This document shows positions 17,137 to 26,653 of a DNA stretch of 64,000 nucleotides, piece after piece. The stretch is from Falsihalocynthiibacter arcticus. GTDB taxonomy: Bacteria > Pseudomonadota > Alphaproteobacteria > Rhodobacterales > Rhodobacteraceae. The notes beneath the pieces were generated by a model that saw nothing but the letters and a program-made list of their open reading frames with translations, had not been told where the DNA came from and ran no database searches. Where the stretch lies: assembly GCF_000812665.2 (NCBI RefSeq), contig NZ_CP014327.1:806001-870000 (forward strand), given 5' to 3'. A program made the translations under genes and the position numbers. Position 1 is the first letter of the stretch; each line of letters begins with the position of its first letter.

Positions 17137-18003
17137 ATGAAGAAACAAGATGCGATGAACAAAGACTGGATTGCAACCGCCCGTACACTTTCTCAAGCCC
17201 TGCCTTTCTTGCAGCGGTATGATGGCGCTACGGTTGTCATAAAGTTCGGTGGACATGCAATGGGCAGCGACGAGGCGATGGATAGCTTTGCGCGCGACGT
17301 CGTTTTGATGCAGCAAGTTGGCGTGAACCCTGTCGTCGTGCACGGTGGCGGTCCGATGATTAACGAAATGCTCAGCAAACTCGACATTCAATCCGAGTTC
17401 GTCGGCGGCAAACGTGTAACGGATGCGGCTACAGTTGAAGTTGTCGAAATGGTGCTTTCTGGTCGGGTAAACAAGCGGATCGTTCAGGCGATCAATGCGC
17501 AAGGGGGCCGCGCTGTCGGACTTTCGGGCAAAGACGCCAACTTGATGATTTGTGAGCAGACGGATGCGAAACTTGGATTCGTCGGTACGCCTGTCGAAAT
17601 GAACCCAGCCGTCCTTAAGACCTTGTTTGAGGCGGATATGATTCCCGTTATTGCGCCGCTTGGTATGGGTCGGACTGGCGAGACTTACAATGTGAACGGC
17701 GACACGGCGGCGGGGGCAATCGCTGGAGCGTTGAAAGCCGACCGGCTCCTTCTCCTTACCGATGTCGCCGGTGTAAAAGACGCATCGGGCGAGGTTGTGA
17801 CAGAGCTAACGGCTGCCCATGTTCATGAGTTGACTGAACTTGGCATTATTGCGGGCGGGATGATTCCGAAAACTGAAACTGCGCTTGCGGCGTTACAGGC
17901 CGGTGTCCGTGCGGCTGTTATTCTGGATGGGCGCGCCCCAAACGCCTGTTTGCTTGAGCTGTTCACCGAACATGGCGCGGGTACAATTATCCGGCAAGGG
18001 TAA
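17137..18003 (+). CDS. argB: Acetylglutamate kinase
   Basis: 288 residues. It phosphorylates N-acetylglutamate in the second step of arginine synthesis. The nucleotide and substrate loops [25 protein letters not shown], the glycine-rich [22 protein letters not shown] and the C-terminal [14 protein letters not shown] are intact. A second in-frame Met (residue 7) is a possible alternative start; AGGATGAG favours 17137. Other arginine genes are not adjacent. Confidence 0.96.
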   Translation: MKKQDAMNKDWIATARTLSQALPFLQRYDGATVVIKFGGHAMGSDEAMDSFARDVVLMQQVGVNPVVVHGGGPMINEMLSKLDIQSEFVGGKRVTDAATVEVVEMVLSGRVNKRIVQAINAQGGRAVGLSGKDANLMICEQTDAKLGFVGTPVEMNPAVLKTLFEADMIPVIAPLGMGRTGETYNVNGDTAAGAIAGALKADRLLLLTDVAGVKDASGEVVTELTAAHVHELTELGIIAGGMIPKTETALAALQAGVRAAVILDGRAPNACLLELFTEHGAGTIIRQG

Positions 18004-18045
18004 GGTTTTCGTTGAACAGCGCCGAATTTCGGAGCACCGTGATAT

Positions 18046-18837
18046 ATGCAAAATGAAACTTTCCTTAGACTAGGCGTCTTCCTCGGTCTATTCGTTGTAC
18101 TGGCACTCGCAGAGGCCATGCTCCCTCGCCGCCCCAGTACACGCTTGGGGCGTTGGCCGGTCAATTGGGCCATGATTATTCTGGATTCGATAACCCTCAG
18201 GATCATGGCAATTGCCGTGCCGCTGTTGGCCGTTGGGGCCGCGCTTGAGGCTTCACATCGCGGTATTGGCCTGTTCAACCACACAACTTTGCCGTCGTGG
18301 ATCGAAGTCCTTTTGGCCATCGTTATCTTGGACTTTTTTATCTGGTTGCAGCATTTGATCACCCATAAGGTACCGTTTTTATGGCGTTTTCATCAAGTTC
18401 ACCATGCTGACCCTGAAATGGATGTCACAACGGCCATTCGATTTCACCCTGTGGAAATCGCCCTTTCAGCAGGATTTAAAATTGGTCTGGTCTATGTGTT
18501 TGGACCATCGGCGGTTGCCGTGATTTTATTCGAGGTTTTGCTAAATGGCACCGCGATGTTTAATCATGCAAACCTTCGTCTACCGATTCCGTTGGATCGC
18601 GTTGTACGGCGAGTTTTGGTGACGCCGGATATGCACCGTGTTCATCATTCGGTTTATCGCGAGGAAACCGATAGCAATTACGGGTTTTCGTTGTCGGTGT
18701 GGGACCGTTTGTTTGGAACGTATATTGCGCAGCCTAAGGATGGTCACACGAGTATGCGCATTGGTCTTTTGGGGGAATACGCGAAACCCAAGGGTTTCAT
18801 TCATGCACTTATGATGCCGTTTCGAAAGGGACGGTAA
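18046..18837 (+). CDS. Sterol desaturase / fatty acid hydroxylase family membrane protein
   Basis: 263 residues with about four membrane segments and the di-iron histidine clusters of the family: WLQHLITHKVPFLWRFHQVHH (His-x3-His then His-x2-His-His) and HRVHHSVYREETDSNYG, plus the intervening FNHANL histidine. These enzymes hydroxylate or desaturate lipids or carotenoids in the membrane; the substrate is not determinable. The stop shares its last base with the next start (TAATG), so it is translated together with the phosphatase gene. Confidence 0.87.
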   Translation: MQNETFLRLGVFLGLFVVLALAEAMLPRRPSTRLGRWPVNWAMIILDSITLRIMAIAVPLLAVGAALEASHRGIGLFNHTTLPSWIEVLLAIVILDFFIWLQHLITHKVPFLWRFHQVHHADPEMDVTTAIRFHPVEIALSAGFKIGLVYVFGPSAVAVILFEVLLNGTAMFNHANLRLPIPLDRVVRRVLVTPDMHRVHHSVYREETDSNYGFSLSVWDRLFGTYIAQPKDGHTSMRIGLLGEYAKPKGFIHALMMPFRKGR

Positions 18838-19325
18838 TGAAACTTATTTTGATGCGGCATATGAAGTCTGATTGGGACGGAATGACGAGCGATCATGCGC
18901 GTCCCCTCAATCCGCGCGGCCGTGCCTCTGCATCGAAGATCGGGTTCTGGCTTGAGAACAAAGGGTTTTTGCCTGATTTGGCACTGGTTTCAGATTCCCA
19001 ACGGACCCGCGAAACCTTCGACGGGTTGGCGCCATACCTGTCGCGAAACCTTGTTCCGGTGTTTACCCGCGCGCTCTATTTGGCGGAACCCGCTGCCATA
19101 CTTGCGATCCTTGCGGCCCATAGGCCCGCCCCTACAAGCACGGTTCTCCTGCTGGCGCATAATCCCGGGATTGCGGCGCTTGCGGCCACCCTAGTGGAGG
19201 AGGAGCCGCGCCATCCGAAGTTCTATGACTATCCCACGGGCGCGACGACGGTACTGGAATTTGACGGGGAAATCGGACCCCACAAAGGTAAACCACTTGG
19301 TTTCGTAATTCCGCGTGAATTGTAG
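18837..19325 (+). CDS. SixA-type histidine phosphatase
   Basis: 162 residues starting MKLILMRHMKSDWDG, the RHG-type catalytic loop with the phospho-accepting His. LVSDSQRTRET and LLLAHNPGIAALA supply the other phosphate-pocket residues. The small SixA-like branch removes phosphate from phosphohistidine of phosphotransfer proteins; whether this one does so is not known. Convergent with bztD across a terminator. Confidence 0.85.
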   Translation: MKLILMRHMKSDWDGMTSDHARPLNPRGRASASKIGFWLENKGFLPDLALVSDSQRTRETFDGLAPYLSRNLVPVFTRALYLAEPAAILAILAAHRPAPTSTVLLLAHNPGIAALAATLVEEEPRHPKFYDYPTGATTVLEFDGEIGPHKGKPLGFVIPREL

Positions 19326-19334
19326 AGTTATTTA

Positions 19335-19363
19335 AAAAACCGGCCCTCAGAAAGAGCCGGTAT
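19335..19363 (-). terminator. Terminator after bztD (possibly bidirectional)
   Basis: On the minus strand ACCGGCTC, loop TTTCT and GAGGGCCGGT pair with one bulge, followed by TTTTTT. On the plus strand it follows the SixA-like gene by about 10 bp, with a weaker T-rich tail. Confidence 0.75.
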
Positions 19364-19403
19364 TTAAAGTTTTTAAAGTTTTCCAAGATGCCGAAACGGA
19401 CCC

Positions 19404-20195
19404 TTAGTGCCCCAAAATCTGGGAGAGGAACAATTTCGTGCGCTCGGATTTTGGATTGTTGAAGAACTCCTCAGGCTCGTTTTGCTCCACGATCTGACCG
19501 TCGTCCATAAAGATCACACGGTTCGCAACCTGACGGGCAAAGCCCATCTCGTGGGTCACGCACAGCATGGTCATGCCTTCTTCGGCCAACTCGATCATGG
19601 TGTCGAGAACCTCTTTGATCATCTCCGGGTCAAGAGCTGAGGTTGGCTCGTCAAAGAGCATGATGCGGGGTTTCATACAAAGCGAACGGGCAATCGCCAC
19701 GCGCTGTTGCTGCCCACCCGAAAGCATGCCGGGGTATTTGTTGGCTTGCTCGGGGATTTTTACCTTCTCAAGGAAGTGCATCGCAATTTCCTCGGCTTCT
19801 TTTTTGGGTGTTTTGCGCACCCAGATCGGAGCCAAGGTACAGTTCTCCAAAATCGTCAGATGCGGAAAAAGGTTGAAGTGCTGAAAACACATTCCCACTT
19901 CGGAACGGATTTTGTCGATGTTTTTGAGATCGGACGTGAGCTCGGTTCCATCGACAATAATGTCGCCCTTTTGGTGCTCCTCAAGACGGTTGATACAGCG
20001 GATGAGCGTCGATTTCCCCGAGCCGGATGGCCCCGCAATAACGATACGCTCGCCCTGATTGACCGTCAGGTTGATGTCGCGCAGCACGTGGAAGCTCCCG
20101 TACCACTTGTTCATATTGTTGATTTGGACCGCAACCTCTTCAGAGACCTGCATTTTGGAACGATCAATTTGGCGTTGAGTAGCAAGTTCAGACAT
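19404..20195 (-). CDS. bztD: Amino acid ABC transporter ATP-binding protein BztD
   Basis: 263 residues. Walker [19 protein letters not shown], signature [15 protein letters not shown], Walker [15 protein letters not shown] and the H-loop CVTHEMGFA are complete. It powers the glutamate/glutamine/aspartate/asparagine importer known from Rhodobacter capsulatus. It is last in bztABCD, 15 bp after bztC. The 20-residue N-terminal tail before the ABC domain is typical of this branch. Confidence 0.93.
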   Translation of the reverse strand: MSELATQRQIDRSKMQVSEEVAVQINNMNKWYGSFHVLRDINLTVNQGERIVIAGPSGSGKSTLIRCINRLEEHQKGDIIVDGTELTSDLKNIDKIRSEVGMCFQHFNLFPHLTILENCTLAPIWVRKTPKKEAEEIAMHFLEKVKIPEQANKYPGMLSGGQQQRVAIARSLCMKPRIMLFDEPTSALDPEMIKEVLDTMIELAEEGMTMLCVTHEMGFARQVANRVIFMDDGQIVEQNEPEEFFNNPKSERTKLFLSQILGH

Positions 20196-20210
20196 ATCGT
20201 GAACTCCTTA

Positions 20211-21593
20211 TTAATGGCCAGTCTTGAGCTTGCGCTCCAAGAACATGGAATAACGGGACATAGAAAAGCAAACGACGAAGAAAAGCAGCGCGATGAAGGC
20301 ATAAAGCTCCCACACAATACCGTTCCATTCTTGGTTTGCGCGGATCGCACTGGACAGGCCAACGGGATCCATGAGGCTAATGATCGAAACCAACGTCGTG
20401 TCTTTGAACACGCCGATAAAGGTACTCACGATGCCCGGAATGGAAATCTTGAGCGCTTGCGGCATAATGATCAGCCGTTGCGCCTTCCAATAATCAAGTC
20501 CCAGAGCATCCGCCGCCTCGTACTGCCCTTTTGGCAAAGCGGCGAGCCCGCCGCGCACAACCTCGGCCATATAGGCCGACGCAAAGAGCGTTACCATGAT
20601 CATAACCCGCAGAATAACATCAAAGTTCGTACCCGGAGGCATGAAGATATTGAGCAGGTTGTTGGCCACAAACAGGAGGGTAATCAGAGGCACACCGCGA
20701 ATAAACTCGATGAAACCGATGCAGATCGACTTCACGATCAGCAAGTCAGACTGGCGACCCAGAGCAAGAAGAACCCCAATCGGCAATGACCCGAGGATCG
20801 CGACGATCCCAATGGAGATCGACAGAACGAAGCCCCCAAACTGTCGGCTGGAAACGGCTTCCAGAGCCAACCCCGGCGTTACACTTGCGAGGACACCCGC
20901 AACGGGGCCAGCCGCAAATAGCCACCAAAGGATTGGCACCACGGCGGTCAATATAATCCCGACCAAACTGCCGGTATGAGGGCGCACATAGTGGAAGACC
21001 AAATACCCAATAACGAAGCCCGCAAAGGCCATCGTCGGCCCCCAAATTGAGCCACCCCACATGAGGAATACGTCCACAAACGGGAAGAGCATCGTCACGA
21101 TCAGTAGCTTGCGCGGTGCTTTTTCCGAAAGAACCGGAAGCAGACCAACGAACATCAGCACCAAGGCCAAATTCAAACGCCAGTAGCCAAGGATCATCAC
21201 AATCGGGGTCGCAACATGTGCACGTGGGTCGGAGCTGATAAGCTCAGGATCAACGCCGCTTAAGGACGACAGAAGGCCAACGTCTAGGGGATAGAAGCCA
21301 TAAAGAAGCTGCAACCAACGATCGTTGATCACACCCCAACAGGCACCATGCCCACCCGCGCCGATGATCTCGCGGCATTCGGTTAGTGACTTGGCGTTCC
21401 ACGTTGGCGTAACCCCCCAACCAAGAAGGTTGAGGACCGTCCATACAACGGCGAGGAGAAACAGGACCGATATGATCGAATTCCAAATGCCGTTGAACAG
21501 ATTTTGACGCAACCAACCGATTGGGCCAACCATGGTTGAGGGCGGGACTTGCTGCGAGAGCATTTCTGTGCGGACAAAACTAACTTCTGGCAT
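20211..21593 (-). CDS. bztC: Amino acid ABC transporter permease BztC
   Basis: 460 residues, much longer than ordinary HisM-type permeases because of an extra N-terminal membrane region, as in BztC/AapM. The C-terminal permease core has the loop MAEVVRGGLAALPKGQYEAA followed by DALGL. Eight or more membrane segments. It pairs with BztB to form the channel. GGAG precedes the ATG; the gene starts one base after the bztB stop. Confidence 0.92.
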   Translation of the reverse strand: MPEVSFVRTEMLSQQVPPSTMVGPIGWLRQNLFNGIWNSIISVLFLLAVVWTVLNLLGWGVTPTWNAKSLTECREIIGAGGHGACWGVINDRWLQLLYGFYPLDVGLLSSLSGVDPELISSDPRAHVATPIVMILGYWRLNLALVLMFVGLLPVLSEKAPRKLLIVTMLFPFVDVFLMWGGSIWGPTMAFAGFVIGYLVFHYVRPHTGSLVGIILTAVVPILWWLFAAGPVAGVLASVTPGLALEAVSSRQFGGFVLSISIGIVAILGSLPIGVLLALGRQSDLLIVKSICIGFIEFIRGVPLITLLFVANNLLNIFMPPGTNFDVILRVMIMVTLFASAYMAEVVRGGLAALPKGQYEAADALGLDYWKAQRLIIMPQALKISIPGIVSTFIGVFKDTTLVSIISLMDPVGLSSAIRANQEWNGIVWELYAFIALLFFVVCFSMSRYSMFLERKLKTGH

Positions 21594-21594
21594 A

Positions 21595-22851
21595 TTACCG
21601 CTCCACCAATTTAACTGAGTTATTATACCAATTCATCACGGCCGAAATGCTGAGGGAAATCGTGAGATAGATCAGCATCAAAAGCAGGATGGACTCAAGC
21701 TCGCGCCCCGTTTGGTTCATGGTGATCCCGCCGAGTGTGGCGGTAATATCCATGTACCCAACCGCAATGGCGAGTGAGGAGTTCTTGGTGAGATTCAAGT
21801 AGTTAGAGATCATTGGCGGGATAATCACCCGCATCGCCTGTGGCAAAATCACCAGACTCATGGTGCGTCTCGAACTCATGCCAAGGGCCTCAGCGGCCTC
21901 ACTTTGCCCTTTTGAGACAGACATGATGCCCGAGCGAACGATCTCGGCGATAAAGGCGGCGGTGTAGAGCGAGAGGGCAATCCAGAGCGCGAGCAGGGAG
22001 TTGCGTAGATGGGTCCCGCCTTGGAAGTTGAAGCCCTTTAGCGCCGGATAGCCAAGATGGAAACCAAGAGCAACAAGCACGATCGTCACGGGAAGCAGTA
22101 CCGCTCCCAAACGCAGATACCAAGTGGTTGGTCGAATGCCCGTCGCTTCTTGAATGCGATTTGCGCGCTCTTTGATTTTCTTGGAGGCAACAATGCCGGC
22201 GATCAGAACAGCCGCAATAAGGACGAGGTTCAAACTAATATTCAAGAACCCGAAAACGCTGACGTCACCCAAACTTCTGCTGAACAGGGGTTCGGGCATA
22301 TATATGCCCCGGTTCGTTATGGCGACGGTGTCGTTCAAAATCATAGACGCGGTCGCGTTGTCGCCTCTGAAATCATTAGGCTGGGGCAATGTCTCGATCA
22401 TGATCGCCATGGTAAACACGATCCACAGCAGGACGGGGACGTTTCGGAACGTCTCGACATAGACCGTCATGATTTTGGAAACGATCCAATTGTTCGAGAG
22501 GCGCAGGATGCCGACAAAAACACCGATAATCGTCGCTGTGATACAGCCGAGGAACGCAATCAGCAACGTATTAAGAAGACCCACGCCCGCCGCGCGCCAA
22601 TGGCTGTCACGGGAGGTATAGTCAATTAACCGTTGGTTGATGTCATACCCTGCGGAGTCGTTCAAATAAGTAAACGACGGTTCTTTTCCGAGATCCGAAA
22701 GGTTTTGCGCTGTATTACCAATGAGCCAAGCAAACACTGCCATGAACCCGAGAAGTGCAACAACTTGAATGGTCATTGACCTGTATCGGGTATCGTAAAT
22801 CAGCATAGATAGCCGAAACGACTCCTTAGGAGGGTCGGTTATTGTTGTCAT
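21595..22851 (-). CDS. bztB: Amino acid ABC transporter permease BztB
   Basis: 418 residues from the Met at 22851 (MTTITDPPKESF), preceded by GGGGAT; an in-frame Met at 22878 would add nine residues. The permease loop IAEIVRSGIMSVSKGQSEAA followed by EALGMSS contacts the ATPase. A long loop between early membrane segments (SFTYLNDSAGYDINQRLIDY) is characteristic of BztB/AapQ. It lies downstream of the bztA hairpin, so its expression is probably below that of bztA. Confidence 0.92.
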   Translation of the reverse strand: MTTITDPPKESFRLSMLIYDTRYRSMTIQVVALLGFMAVFAWLIGNTAQNLSDLGKEPSFTYLNDSAGYDINQRLIDYTSRDSHWRAAGVGLLNTLLIAFLGCITATIIGVFVGILRLSNNWIVSKIMTVYVETFRNVPVLLWIVFTMAIMIETLPQPNDFRGDNATASMILNDTVAITNRGIYMPEPLFSRSLGDVSVFGFLNISLNLVLIAAVLIAGIVASKKIKERANRIQEATGIRPTTWYLRLGAVLLPVTIVLVALGFHLGYPALKGFNFQGGTHLRNSLLALWIALSLYTAAFIAEIVRSGIMSVSKGQSEAAEALGMSSRRTMSLVILPQAMRVIIPPMISNYLNLTKNSSLAIAVGYMDITATLGGITMNQTGRELESILLLMLIYLTISLSISAVMNWYNNSVKLVER

Positions 22852-22944
22852 GAAAATATCCCCGTCGTCGCTAGGCATTCCGGCGCATTATTTGCGCTCA
22901 TACAACCTAAGCCTTTTGTTTAGTTATTGTTCTTATAGATAGTC

Positions 22945-22974
22945 AAAAGGGCGCGGAATGAACCGCGCCCTTTT
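22945..22974 (-). terminator. Intercistronic hairpin/terminator between bztA and bztB
   Basis: AAAAGGGCGCGG (22945-22956) and CCGCGCCCTTTT (22963-22974) form a perfect 12-bp stem with a 6-nt loop, 11 bp after the bztA stop. Such structures after binding-protein genes stabilise the upstream mRNA and limit read-through. Confidence 0.8.
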
Positions 22975-22985
22975 ATTAGTAAGCC

Positions 22986-24002
22986 CTAGCGGAAGGGTGG
23001 GGAATAAAGCAGACCACCATTTGTCCACTGTGCGTTCAAGCCGCGAGCAATCCCGATTGGTGTGCTTTGACCAATAGTTTGCTCGAAGATTTCACCGTAG
23101 TTGCCGCCAGCCATGATAGCCGCTTTGGCCCAACCAGCTTCAAGACCAAGCATTTCGCCGAGGTTACCCTCTTTGCCCAAAAGGCGCGCGATTTCTGGGT
23201 TCGTTGTGCTTGCTTCCATTTCTTCGATGTTTGCAGAAGTCACACCGAGTTCTTCAGCGGCGATCAAAGCATTCAAAGACCAACGAACGATGTCTGCCCA
23301 TTCGTTGTCGCCGTGGCGAACAAGAGGACCGAGTGGCTCTTTGGAGATGATTTCAGGAAGGACGATGTGCTCGCTTGGTGCTTCGAAGGTTGCACGAGTC
23401 GCTGCCAACGCGGAAGCGTCCGTTGTGTAAACGTCACAAGCGCCCGCAAGGTACTGTTGTTGACCTTCAGCGTTTGTTTCGATTGGCACAGGCTCATATG
23501 AGAGATTGTTGGCGCGAAAGTAGTCGGCCAAGTTCAACTCAGTTGTCGTCCCAGTTTGAATACAAACCGTTGCGCCATCAAGTTCCTTAGCAGAGCTAAC
23601 ACCCAGCGCTGTTGGAATCATGAAGCCTTGACCATCGTAGTAGTTCACACCTGCGAAATCGAATTTCAGGTCCACATCGCGGCTGAATGTCCATGTTGTA
23701 TTACGGGCCAACATGTCGATTTCGCCGGAAGCCAACGCGGTAAAACGAGTCTTACCAGTTGTCGGGATAAATTCTACAGCAGTGCCATCGCCCAAAACGG
23801 CCGCAGCAACGGCGCGACAAACAGCAACATCAAAGCCGGCCCATTCGCCGTTCGCATCTGGAGCACCAAAACCCGGAACGCCGGTGGTAACGCCACAGTT
23901 TAGTTTACCGCGCGCTTTTACGTCATCCAACGTACTTGCTGCGGCAACACCTGCGGCAAGGCTTGCCACGGTCAGTGCACCAAAAAATACGGATTTATTC
24001 AT
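22986..24002 (-). CDS. bztA: Amino acid ABC transporter substrate-binding protein BztA
   Basis: 338 residues from the ATG at 24002 (MNKSVFFGALTVASLAAGVAAA), a signal peptide cleaved near residue 22. The mature protein starts STLDDVKARGKLNCGV and shows the family segments GFGAPDANGEWAGFDVAVCR, PTTGKTRFTALASGEIDML and RNTTWTFSRD. It binds acidic amino acids and their amides in the periplasm. AGGAAGAGG precedes this start, so the much longer upstream frame (to 24422) is rejected. First gene of the transporter operon. Confidence 0.95.
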   Translation of the reverse strand: MNKSVFFGALTVASLAAGVAAASTLDDVKARGKLNCGVTTGVPGFGAPDANGEWAGFDVAVCRAVAAAVLGDGTAVEFIPTTGKTRFTALASGEIDMLARNTTWTFSRDVDLKFDFAGVNYYDGQGFMIPTALGVSSAKELDGATVCIQTGTTTELNLADYFRANNLSYEPVPIETNAEGQQQYLAGACDVYTTDASALAATRATFEAPSEHIVLPEIISKEPLGPLVRHGDNEWADIVRWSLNALIAAEELGVTSANIEEMEASTTNPEIARLLGKEGNLGEMLGLEAGWAKAAIMAGGNYGEIFEQTIGQSTPIGIARGLNAQWTNGGLLYSPPFR

Positions 24003-24023
24003 TTTTAACCTCTTCCTGATTGT

Positions 24024-24134
24024 CCATCCTTTTTTGGATGGTTTGGCCGATGGAGTAACATCGGCAGTAGACATGAAGACAGCAATGCTGTCCGCATTAC
24101 GCGTAGAATGGACAATTTCTGTTGCAGCCGTCAA
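24024..24134 (-). promoter_or_regulatory. Structured leader of bztA
   Basis: Three inverted repeats lie upstream of bztA: CCATCC/GGATGG (24024-24041), GCCGATG/CATCGGC (24046-24065) and ACAGCA/TGCTGT (24079-24091). A -35-like TTGACG (minus strand) is at 24129-24134, without a convincing -10 at ideal spacing. Regulation by leader structure is possible but unproven. The 220-bp gap holds no gene. Confidence 0.35.
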
Positions 24135-24222
24135 GGGGGCAACGGTACGCCAATGGTCCGTTCCCTTGGGGCCCCCCCGCAAAGGTGGGGAGCTTCCCGT
24201 TCGTTTTTCGTAATTCACAAGA

Positions 24223-24939
24223 TCAAGGTGCGACTTGCAGGCCTTGATAGAATTCAATTGCCTCAAAAAATGCTTGCCGCTTTTTCGCGGCCAATTCGGT
24301 GGCTTCGTCGTCTTGCCCCCATTGGCTTTCCTGCCAATTTTCGTCCAGACGGGAGGCCTGCCAAATGTCTTCGGGGGATTTAAAGGCATGGAGAGCCGCG
24401 AGCCCAAGAACAAGGGAACCACTTATCGCCACAAGATCATGGAAAGCGACCAGTTCAAATGTGTTCAAAGCAAACACTGGCGCCCGCAATTTCTCGATAC
24501 TTGCCGCGGGTTGGGCGACATGCATGATGCCTTCGCCAAGGACGAGCGGCGCGTCGAAAGTCGTTTCAGCCCAAAGTAAAAAGGGTGTCCAAACCGCATG
24601 TTGCTTCTCAACAAGTTCAATCGGAAAGGCCGCGCGGTAACACAACAAATCGGTTTCCCCATAGGACGCAAGCATATCGGCAACCGCGTCGAATTGATGG
24701 GCAACCTTGTCGATCGCAGAGTTGGCCATGCGGGTAACCGGCATAGTAACTGGATCAATTTTCGTGTCCTGCGACTGCCATTCACGAGCAACTTTTTGGG
24801 CAATCTCAAGGGTTGGGATAACCAATGCGGCCTTGGACGGAGTGCGCAATTTGCGCCCATCCAACAGGACTTCAAAGCCCCCTTCGGTGGCGGCCACTTC
24901 GGCGTTTTTCCAAAACTTTTTTGTCGCCCAACTCGTCAT
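24223..24939 (-). CDS. ATP12 family F1-ATPase assembly chaperone
   Basis: 238 residues. The N-terminus WATKKFWKNAEV is followed by GFEVLLDGRKLRTPSKAAL and IPTLEIAQKVAREW. The core ETDLLCYRA then precedes QHAVWTPFLLWAE, all features of ATP12 (Atp12p) proteins. These bind the F1 alpha subunit during ATP synthase assembly and occur in alphaproteobacteria and mitochondria. The start overlaps the HAD gene stop by ATGA. Confidence 0.9.
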   Translation of the reverse strand: MTSWATKKFWKNAEVAATEGGFEVLLDGRKLRTPSKAALVIPTLEIAQKVAREWQSQDTKIDPVTMPVTRMANSAIDKVAHQFDAVADMLASYGETDLLCYRAAFPIELVEKQHAVWTPFLLWAETTFDAPLVLGEGIMHVAQPAASIEKLRAPVFALNTFELVAFHDLVAISGSLVLGLAALHAFKSPEDIWQASRLDENWQESQWGQDDEATELAAKKRQAFFEAIEFYQGLQVAP

Positions 24940-25622
24940 TTCCCACTCCAGATTTGGTCCAAATAGGGGATCAATTCGTCAAATCCCTGCAAGATCACTT
25001 CCGCGCCAGCTTCCGTAAGGTCAACTTGTGAATGATAGCCCCAATCGACCCCAATGCGCCCTACCCCCGCAGATTTTGCCATCGCCATGTCAAAACTCGT
25101 GTCGCCAATCATCACCGCATTCGCGGCATCAACACCGGATTCCGAAAGCGCCTGAAAGATCATGGAAGGGTGTGGCTTGGAGGGGTGGTCGTCGGCAACC
25201 TGCTGGGTGAAGAACATTTTTTCTAGGCCGTGACCGCTTAGAAGGCTGTCCAAACCACGGCGACTTTTGCCCGTGGCAATACCAAGGATATGATGGTCCA
25301 CCGTCTGAAGCGCGCGCAGGACGTCGAGCGCCCCGTCGTAAAAGGGTGACCCGGATTGTGCGCCCAGTTCTTCGCGTTGCGCGTTGAAGGCCCCTTTATA
25401 GGCATCCACCATTTTCTCACGTTGGCTTAACGCGCAGTCAGGCATTAGGCGCAAAACAGCCTCAGGGAGGGAGAGGCCCACAATCGACAAAACCGCCTCC
25501 CGACTTGGAGGTGCGACCTCCACCGAGGCGCAAGCGGCTGTCATCGCCGCGAGAATATGGTCCTGACTGTCGACAAGCGTTCCATCGACATCAAAGATTA
25601 TGAGCTTTAGCTCGGTACTCAT
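24936..25622 (-). CDS. HAD-superfamily phosphatase (phosphoglycolate phosphatase-like)
   Basis: 228 residues. Motif I FDVDGTLVDSQ, motif II GIATGKSRRGL, motif III lysine in HPSKPHPSMI and motif IV VMIGDTSFDMAMAKSAGV. The alpha-helical cap after residue 15 resembles Gph/PGMB. The likely activity is on small phosphomonoesters; the substrate cannot be fixed. It overlaps the genes on both sides by ATGA and so belongs to the crcB-RluA-HAD-ATP12 run. Confidence 0.88.
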   Translation of the reverse strand: MSTELKLIIFDVDGTLVDSQDHILAAMTAACASVEVAPPSREAVLSIVGLSLPEAVLRLMPDCALSQREKMVDAYKGAFNAQREELGAQSGSPFYDGALDVLRALQTVDHHILGIATGKSRRGLDSLLSGHGLEKMFFTQQVADDHPSKPHPSMIFQALSESGVDAANAVMIGDTSFDMAMAKSAGVGRIGVDWGYHSQVDLTEAGAEVILQGFDELIPYLDQIWSGK

Positions 25623-26653
25623 TGTTCCTCGTCGAAGGGGTCAAGCGGCACATCGCGCACGTCCCACGCAAGGGTATCCCACGTATGGACCATGTGTTTG
25701 GGCATCGGCGCCGTAAACGTCATACGGGCCCCTGTGGAAGGATGTGTCATGGTCAGGCTGCGCGCGTGCAGGTGAAGTTTTTTCGAGATCTCCCCGCCCA
25801 ATTGTGCGCCCCAACCGTCGCCAAGGTTTTCCTGACCTGATCCGCCATATTTACCATCGCCGATAATCGGATGCCCAAGCTCGGCCATGTGTGCGCGCAA
25901 TTGGTGCGTGCGGCCTGTGATTGGAACAAGCGCCACCCATGATACGCGGCCCCCAAGAGCCGAAAGCACCGCATAATCGGTTGTCGCGCGCTTAGCGCCC
26001 TCCGTGGAATCGACTTCGCGCGGGTGAATACAATGCATTTTTTCAAAGTCGGCACCTGCTTTCACAAGGCCAAAGCGAATGGTCCCCAAACGGGGTTTTG
26101 GCTGGCCTGCGACGGCTGCCCAGTAAATTTTACGCGATTCGCGGTCACGGAAGGTGCGGGTAATTGCTGCTGCTGACGCACGTGTGCGGGCAAGAACCAA
26201 GACACCGGACGTGTCTTTATCAAGACGGTGCACAAGGCGCGGCTTCTCTTCCAACCCAAAACGAAGCGCATCCGCCATACCATCGACGTGACGGTGATGA
26301 TTGGTGCCGCCTTGCGTTGGCAATCCCGGAGGCTTGTTAATTACAATCATATAATCGTCGCGATACAGGACCGTGGCGCGGATCATATCCGCATCTTCGT
26401 CCGACATCGGAGCCGCAGGTTTCGCTTTGGCTGTGATCTGGCTGGCGGTTGGCAGCGGTGGCACGCGGACGATTTGCCCTGTGGTCAAACGAGACGCGGG
26501 TTTAACACGCCCCTTGTCGACGCGGATATCGCCTTTGCGGCAGAGCTTTTCGATCCGTGCTTGGCTAACTTGTGGAAACTGGCGGCGAAACCAACGATCA
26601 AGGCGTTGATCATTGTCGTCAGGCGTAATCGTAATATGTTGAACACCGCTCAT
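25619..26653 (-). CDS. RluA/RluC-family pseudouridine synthase
   Basis: 344 residues from the Met at 26653 (MSGVQHITITPDD). An N-terminal S4 RNA-binding domain (DQRLDRWFRRQFPQVSQARI) leads to the catalytic core with PRLVHRLDKDTSGVLVLAR, where the aspartate attacks uridine. The end motif PITGRTHQLRAHMAELGHPI is intact. These enzymes make pseudouridines in 23S rRNA or tRNA; the site is not predictable by eye, RluC being the closest architecture. It overlaps crcB by ATGA. Confidence 0.92.
   Translation of the reverse strand: MSGVQHITITPDDNDQRLDRWFRRQFPQVSQARIEKLCRKGDIRVDKGRVKPASRLTTGQIVRVPPLPTASQITAKAKPAAPMSDEDADMIRATVLYRDDYMIVINKPPGLPTQGGTNHHRHVDGMADALRFGLEEKPRLVHRLDKDTSGVLVLARTRASAAAITRTFRDRESRKIYWAAVAGQPKPRLGTIRFGLVKAGADFEKMHCIHPREVDSTEGAKRATTDYAVLSALGGRVSWVALVPITGRTHQLRAHMAELGHPIIGDGKYGGSGQENLGDGWGAQLGGEISKKLHLHARSLTMTHPSTGARMTFTAPMPKHMVHTWDTLAWDVRDVPLDPFDEEQ

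Noticed and set aside
24171-24193. Terminator after the ATP12 gene
   Set aside because: The CCCC/GGGG pairing is imperfect and no T run follows on the minus strand.
22986-24422. 478-codon version of bztA
   Set aside because: The signal peptide and ribosome site are at 24002; the upstream part overlaps the ATP12 gene and is not protein-like.
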